This document shows positions 14,445 through 17,232 of a DNA stretch of 17,232 nt, one piece after another. The position numbers and the translations under genes are program-made. Source of the DNA: Bacteroidales bacterium (GTDB lineage: Bacteria > Bacteroidota > Bacteroidia > Bacteroidales > P3); contig JAFWOP010000009.1 in NCBI GenBank assembly GCA_017545365.1, forward strand, positions 1-17,232. The letters are read 5' to 3'. A model generated the notes under the pieces. That model saw only the letters and a program-made list of their open reading frames with translations. It was not told the origin of the DNA and made no database searches. Every line of letters starts with the position of its first letter. The first letter of the stretch is position 1.

Positions 14445-15716
14445 TTAGTTACTCTTTGGTGTTAAAAGCCATTTCCACACGGGAACCACTTCTATGGACA
14501 AACCTCCTTCAGTGATAGTTGTTTCTTCGTCCCTAGCCACGATAACTGCCTTTTTCAGTGGATATGCCTTATGGAGTTTCACCAATGCATCCACTTCCCG
14601 CTTAATTGTGGATTTGTCCGAAAGTCGGTAGGATGCTTGGACAGCCAAAGCCTCTTCGGGTACATAAAAATCCACCTCAATATTGTGCAAATAGTAATAT
14701 AGGTTGTCCCCATACCGTTTTCGCATTTCTATTGCACAGATGTTTTCAAGCAGAGCAGACTGGTTCTCGAGCAGAAAGAGATTGAGCAATCCATTGTCGA
14801 CGAAATAGAACTTCTTGGTTGTTTCTCGCTCCACAAAGCGGGATGCAAAATTCTGTATCGGAAAAATGAGACAGGCATCCCTGAAATGACTGACGTACTC
14901 GATAACCGTAGCCGTGCCGCATGTCACACCGACGGCTTTAATCATATTGCATAGCCTTGTATATGACACTGGCTGGCGCACACTCTCAGCCAATTTCCTC
15001 AATGCAAGTCTCAAGGCCTCTTCGTTCTTTATCTTGTTCCGTACAACCAAATCGTTAAAAAAGATACGGTTGTATAGCCCATTCAGCCAAACACGCTTCT
15101 CCTTAAATCGCGTCAACTCTGGAAAACCGCCCCATTGAAAATACTCATTGAAAAAACGCTCCACTTCACTGCGTTTCTGTCCGTACATCCAACGTGAGCC
15201 AAGCTCGATGCTGTTAGCCGAAAGGAATTCAGCAAAACTATACGGATATATTGGTACGTCTATATATCTGCCACCAAGCACTGTTTGAATATCACAGCTC
15301 AACATCTTGGCATTGCTGCCAGTGATGTATACTTGGTACTTCTGATTGGCAAGTCTGCGGGCAAAGTTCTCCCAACCGTCTACATTTTGTATTTCATCAA
15401 AGAAGAATGTGGGCTTGGTCTCACGAACACTGTAATTGGCCTGTATTATCAAGTCGAGTTGATCAGCCTGCATTCCATGCAGACGTTCATCATCGAAGTT
15501 GATATACACCATACTCTCAATCGGGACACCCTCTCCCAGTTTCCGTTGCATCTGTTGATACAATGAATAGGATTTGCCAGCTTGTCTAACTCCTACGAAC
15601 ACATAGTTACCTGCTGGTTCAATCACCACATTTCTCTGCACGATGTCAACCTGTGGTATATATTCATACCCTTCTGATATTATGCTTCTTATTAGCTCCT
15701 TATCTATCATTTTCAC
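14445..15716 (-). CDS. AAA-family ATPase with DUF4143 domain
   Basis: 423 residues. Walker A is GVRQAGKS at 42-49 (Lys48), Walker B FFFDE at 104-108 (Asp107, Glu108), sensor I ITGSN at 131-135, then the arginine-containing GGRYID. The C-terminal part is DUF4143, ending in an EVDFYV..ALAVQAS segment where a PD-(D/E)xK-like core would be expected; the lysine position reads Gln-Ala-Ser, so nuclease activity is doubtful. Family members are widespread, of unclear role, and often near mobile or defence loci. It converges with the HhH gene, with nine bases between the stops. The promoter box lies 16 bases before the ATG, so the mRNA leader is very short, and the promoter is flanked by a strong palindrome (15759-15808), which suggests tight repression. 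Confidence 0.9.
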   Translation of the reverse strand: MKMIDKELIRSIISEGYEYIPQVDIVQRNVVIEPAGNYVFVGVRQAGKSYSLYQQMQRKLGEGVPIESMVYINFDDERLHGMQADQLDLIIQANYSVRETKPTFFFDEIQNVDGWENFARRLANQKYQVYITGSNAKMLSCDIQTVLGGRYIDVPIYPYSFAEFLSANSIELGSRWMYGQKRSEVERFFNEYFQWGGFPELTRFKEKRVWLNGLYNRIFFNDLVVRNKIKNEEALRLALRKLAESVRQPVSYTRLCNMIKAVGVTCGTATVIEYVSHFRDACLIFPIQNFASRFVERETTKKFYFVDNGLLNLFLLENQSALLENICAIEMRKRYGDNLYYYLHNIEVDFYVPEEALAVQASYRLSDKSTIKREVDALVKLHKAYPLKKAVIVARDEETTITEGGLSIEVVPVWKWLLTPKSN

Positions 15717-15732
15717 TATATTTTTAAAAATG

Positions 15733-15740
15733 CAAATATA
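15733..15740 (-). promoter_or_regulatory. -7 box of the AAA/DUF4143 gene
   Basis: On the minus strand TATATTTG fits TAnnTTTG and ends 16 bases before the ATG. The -33 region falls in the ACAGAACAAA half-site at 15759-15768. Confidence 0.65.
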
Positions 15741-15758
15741 CGAAATTTATTCTTTACT

Positions 15759-15808
15759 ACAGAACAAATTTTGCTAATTTTGTTCTGTACGACAGAACAA
15801 AATTAGCA
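15759..15808. promoter_or_regulatory. Palindromic operator-like site at the AAA/DUF4143 promoter
   Basis: TGCTAATTTTGTTCTGT (15772-15788) is a perfect 17-bp inverted repeat of ACAGAACAAAATTAGCA (15792-15808), separated by ACG. A third half-site, ACAGAACAAA, is at 15759-15768 over the expected -33 region. No T-tract follows, and the position ahead of the promoter favours protein binding over termination. Confidence 0.7.
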
Positions 15809-15858
15809 TGGACACCTATTGAAATACCCCGTTTATTGAAAAAAAACACCCCAAAATA

Positions 15859-15888
15859 TTGCCAAATAAGAAAAAAGTCGTATCTTTG
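15859..15888 (+). promoter_or_regulatory. Bacteroidetes-type promoter of the second lipoprotein
   Basis: TTG (15859-15861), 19 bases, then TATCTTTG (15881-15888). The layout TTGCC, 17 bases, TATCTTTGCA is the same as at 3030-3059. The predicted start near 15895 gives a leader of about 320 bases. Confidence 0.8.
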
Positions 15889-15938
15889 CACCAACAAAAC
15901 GAACAACTATGTAAAGACAAAAATAGACATAAATAACT

Positions 15939-16116
15939 GAGCTTGACGCTCTTGTTCTCCTATCGGAAAAGCTGGTAACTTTCAAGGAGTGGGAACGGGA
16001 CGCGGAGGGTTCACGCAGTTGGCGTGAATCGTTTCGCACCTTATTTACTCCTAAGGTATCACCAGCACCTCCGATAGAAATAAGGGAAGACCTAAACGAA
16101 AGACTCACGCCTTTTT
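15939..16116 (+). promoter_or_regulatory. Structured leader RNA of the second lipoprotein
   Basis: A small hairpin (GAGC/GCTC, 15939-15951) precedes a long interrupted stem: P1 15960-15967 with 16070-16077 (8 bp), P2 15971-15976 with 16061-16066 (6 bp), P3 15985-15990 with 16047-16052 (6 bp), and P4 16008-16016 with 16022-16030 (9 bp, one G-T pair). GGCGTGA (16021-16027, the 3' arm of P4) can instead pair with TCACGCC (16105-16111), which is followed by five T. The order of parts is that of 2808-2961, with different bases in each stem. Confidence 0.65.
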
Positions 16117-16140
16117 CCTTTTCCTTATTATTGAGAATAA

Positions 16141-16168
16141 CGGCTTTCCGGCTCAGGCAGGGAAGCCG
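16141..16168 (+). promoter_or_regulatory. Hairpin in the leader before the second lipoprotein
   Basis: CGGCTTTCC (16141-16149) pairs with GGGAAGCCG (16160-16168), 9 bp with one G-T pair, in the 98 bases between the leader's T tract and the lipoprotein start. No T run follows, so it is more likely a leader or translation-linked hairpin than a terminator. Confidence 0.45.
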
Positions 16169-16214
16169 AAAACTGTATTATAGAGTAGGCACGACTTAAG
16201 AACCAATCACAAAC

Positions 16215-17232
16215 ATGAAAAGAACTCTTTTAGTCTCATTGTCTCTACTGGTCTTGCTGGCCTTCACAACCACTTCCTGCCAAAAGGACAGCGCGACAAC
16301 CACCTCCTTCACCGCCACCATGGAACAGTGCCAAGAGCAGGACGGCAAAACAGCCCTCACAAACGGTACCATGCAGTGGGTCAGCGGCGACCAAATCAAG
16401 GTGTTCGGCACTGCGGGCAGCGGCATCTACCAAGCCGCCATACGTGATGGCAGCACCACGTTTAACCTCGTCAGCGGTGATGTGGGCGACGCGCCCTACC
16501 GCGCCGTCTACCCCGCCTCGGCAGCCAACGATGACGGTACCATTGAACTGCCCGTAGTGCAGGTAACCACTGACGGCTCGCTGACCGGCTTCCCGATGTA
16601 CACCGAAAGCAACGGCACGGCTCTGGACTTCAAGAACCTCTGCGGCATACTGCGTCTGCGGTTACAGAAGAATGGGGTGAGCGTCACCGCCATCGAAGTG
16701 ACTGGCGACATAGAGCTAACCGGCGACTTCAACGTCACATACAATGGTGGCGCCCCCACAATAGCATATTCTGGCCACGGCACGAAGACCACCATGCTCA
16801 CCTGCTCCACCCCACAGAGCATCAGCAACCAGAAGGACTTCTACCTCTTCCTGCCCGACCACACCTACACAGGCATGCGCATCCGCATCTACAGCAGCGA
16901 CGGCGGCATCTGCACCAAAACCCTCAACGCCACCCAAAGCATCAGCATCCAGCGCAGCAAGATAACCACCATCACGATGAGCAACGGCCTCACCTTCTCC
17001 CCCAACGCTGACGCACTGCCCGGACTCTTCACCATCGATGCCGAAGGTCACCAAGTCCGCTTCTCGCAAGGCAACCTCCAGTACACCACCATCGGCACCC
17101 ACGCTGGAACATTAGGTGACAATATGCCAGGCATCTGGCGCTTTGCCTCTGAGCAATATCTGTCCGTTGGTCAAGACAATGAAAACATCAGTGAAACCTA
17201 TCCCAAATGGATAGACCTCTTCGGCTGGGGAA
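16215..17232 (+). CDS. Fimbrillin-like surface lipoprotein, 3' end outside the window
   Basis: 339 codons from the ATG at 16215 to the window end without a stop, so the gene is partial. Residues 1-22 are a lipoprotein signal (MKRTLL..., Cys22 in TTTSC), followed by QKD, similar to surface-export signals of Bacteroidetes lipoproteins. Residues about 30-260 match the N-terminal domain of the BspA-like lipoprotein at the other end of the window: W55..GD59, YRAVYPAS at 95-102, FKNLCG at 139-144. From about residue 270 a second domain begins (VRFSQGNLQY, WRFASEQYLSVG, WIDLFGWG), which I recall as a recurrent Bacteroidales surface-protein segment of unknown function. It has its own promoter and a structured leader of about 320 bases. 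Presumably an outer-membrane, outward-facing protein; the ligand is unknown. Confidence 0.9.
   Translation, partial: MKRTLLVSLSLLVLLAFTTTSCQKDSATTTSFTATMEQCQEQDGKTALTNGTMQWVSGDQIKVFGTAGSGIYQAAIRDGSTTFNLVSGDVGDAPYRAVYPASAANDDGTIELPVVQVTTDGSLTGFPMYTESNGTALDFKNLCGILRLRLQKNGVSVTAIEVTGDIELTGDFNVTYNGGAPTIAYSGHGTKTTMLTCSTPQSISNQKDFYLFLPDHTYTGMRIRIYSSDGGICTKTLNATQSISIQRSKITTITMSNGLTFSPNADALPGLFTIDAEGHQVRFSQGNLQYTTIGTHAGTLGDNMPGIWRFASEQYLSVGQDNENISETYPKWIDLFGWG

Noticed and set aside
15833..16108. 91-codon minus-strand frame
   Set aside because: It lies over the promoter and structured leader of the second lipoprotein and has no start signal or recognisable protein features.
1..17232. tRNA, rRNA, insertion sequence or integrase
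   Set aside because: I searched by eye for tRNA T-loop motifs, rRNA segments and transposase or recombinase motifs and found none that hold up.

Overview
The window looks like chromosomal DNA of a Bacteroidales bacterium (Prevotella/Bacteroides-like; the genus cannot be fixed from the sequence). Evidence: promoters of the Bacteroidetes type (TAnnTTTG with TTG/TTTG about 19-20 bases upstream), lipoproteins with fimbrillin-like N-terminal domains and a BspA/DUF285 repeat tract, DUF3791/DUF3990 genes, a DUF4143 ATPase and a Bacteroidetes-type helix-hairpin-helix outer-membrane protein.

Layout. 1-316: non-coding, with three imperfect direct repeats and a terminator. 317-3059 (minus): a surface-lipoprotein operon made of a promoter, a roughly 270-base structured leader, a 78-residue small protein and a BspA-like lipoprotein with eleven 78-bp repeats. 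3191-6306 (minus): a translationally coupled two-gene operon, a ComEC-type metallo-beta-lactamase-fold protein followed by a protein read here as trypsin-like protease, helical repeats, GreAB-C-like and PIN-like domains. This looks like a biological-conflict (anti-phage) module. 6518-7930 (minus): DUF3791, DUF3791, DUF3990 (ADP-ribosyltransferase-like), DUF3791, tightly overlapped, toxin-antitoxin-like. 7930-9083: non-coding, rich in repeats, with two related palindromic heptamer elements. 9142-14435 (plus): phospho-sugar mutase, then three overlapping genes (small membrane protein, exported EEP-family nuclease/phosphatase, exported HhH protein with a probable beta-barrel). 14445-15716 (minus): AAA/DUF4143 ATPase with a perfect 17-bp palindrome at its promoter. 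15859-end (plus): a second lipoprotein, cut by the window end, with a promoter and structured leader of the same plan as the first lipoprotein operon.

The points most worth following are (i) the MBL plus protease/PIN module, (ii) the two leader RNAs, which share an architecture, have little common sequence, and precede lipoproteins with related N-terminal domains, (iii) the paired heptamer elements, whose heptamers differ between elements but are nearly uniform within each, and (iv) the DUF3990/DUF3791 module with a probable frameshifted first gene. The 3.2-8.5 kb stretch is visibly more A/T-rich than the 9.1-14.4 kb operon, as expected for an accessory region beside a housekeeping one. All domain calls come from reading the protein sequences; no database search was run.
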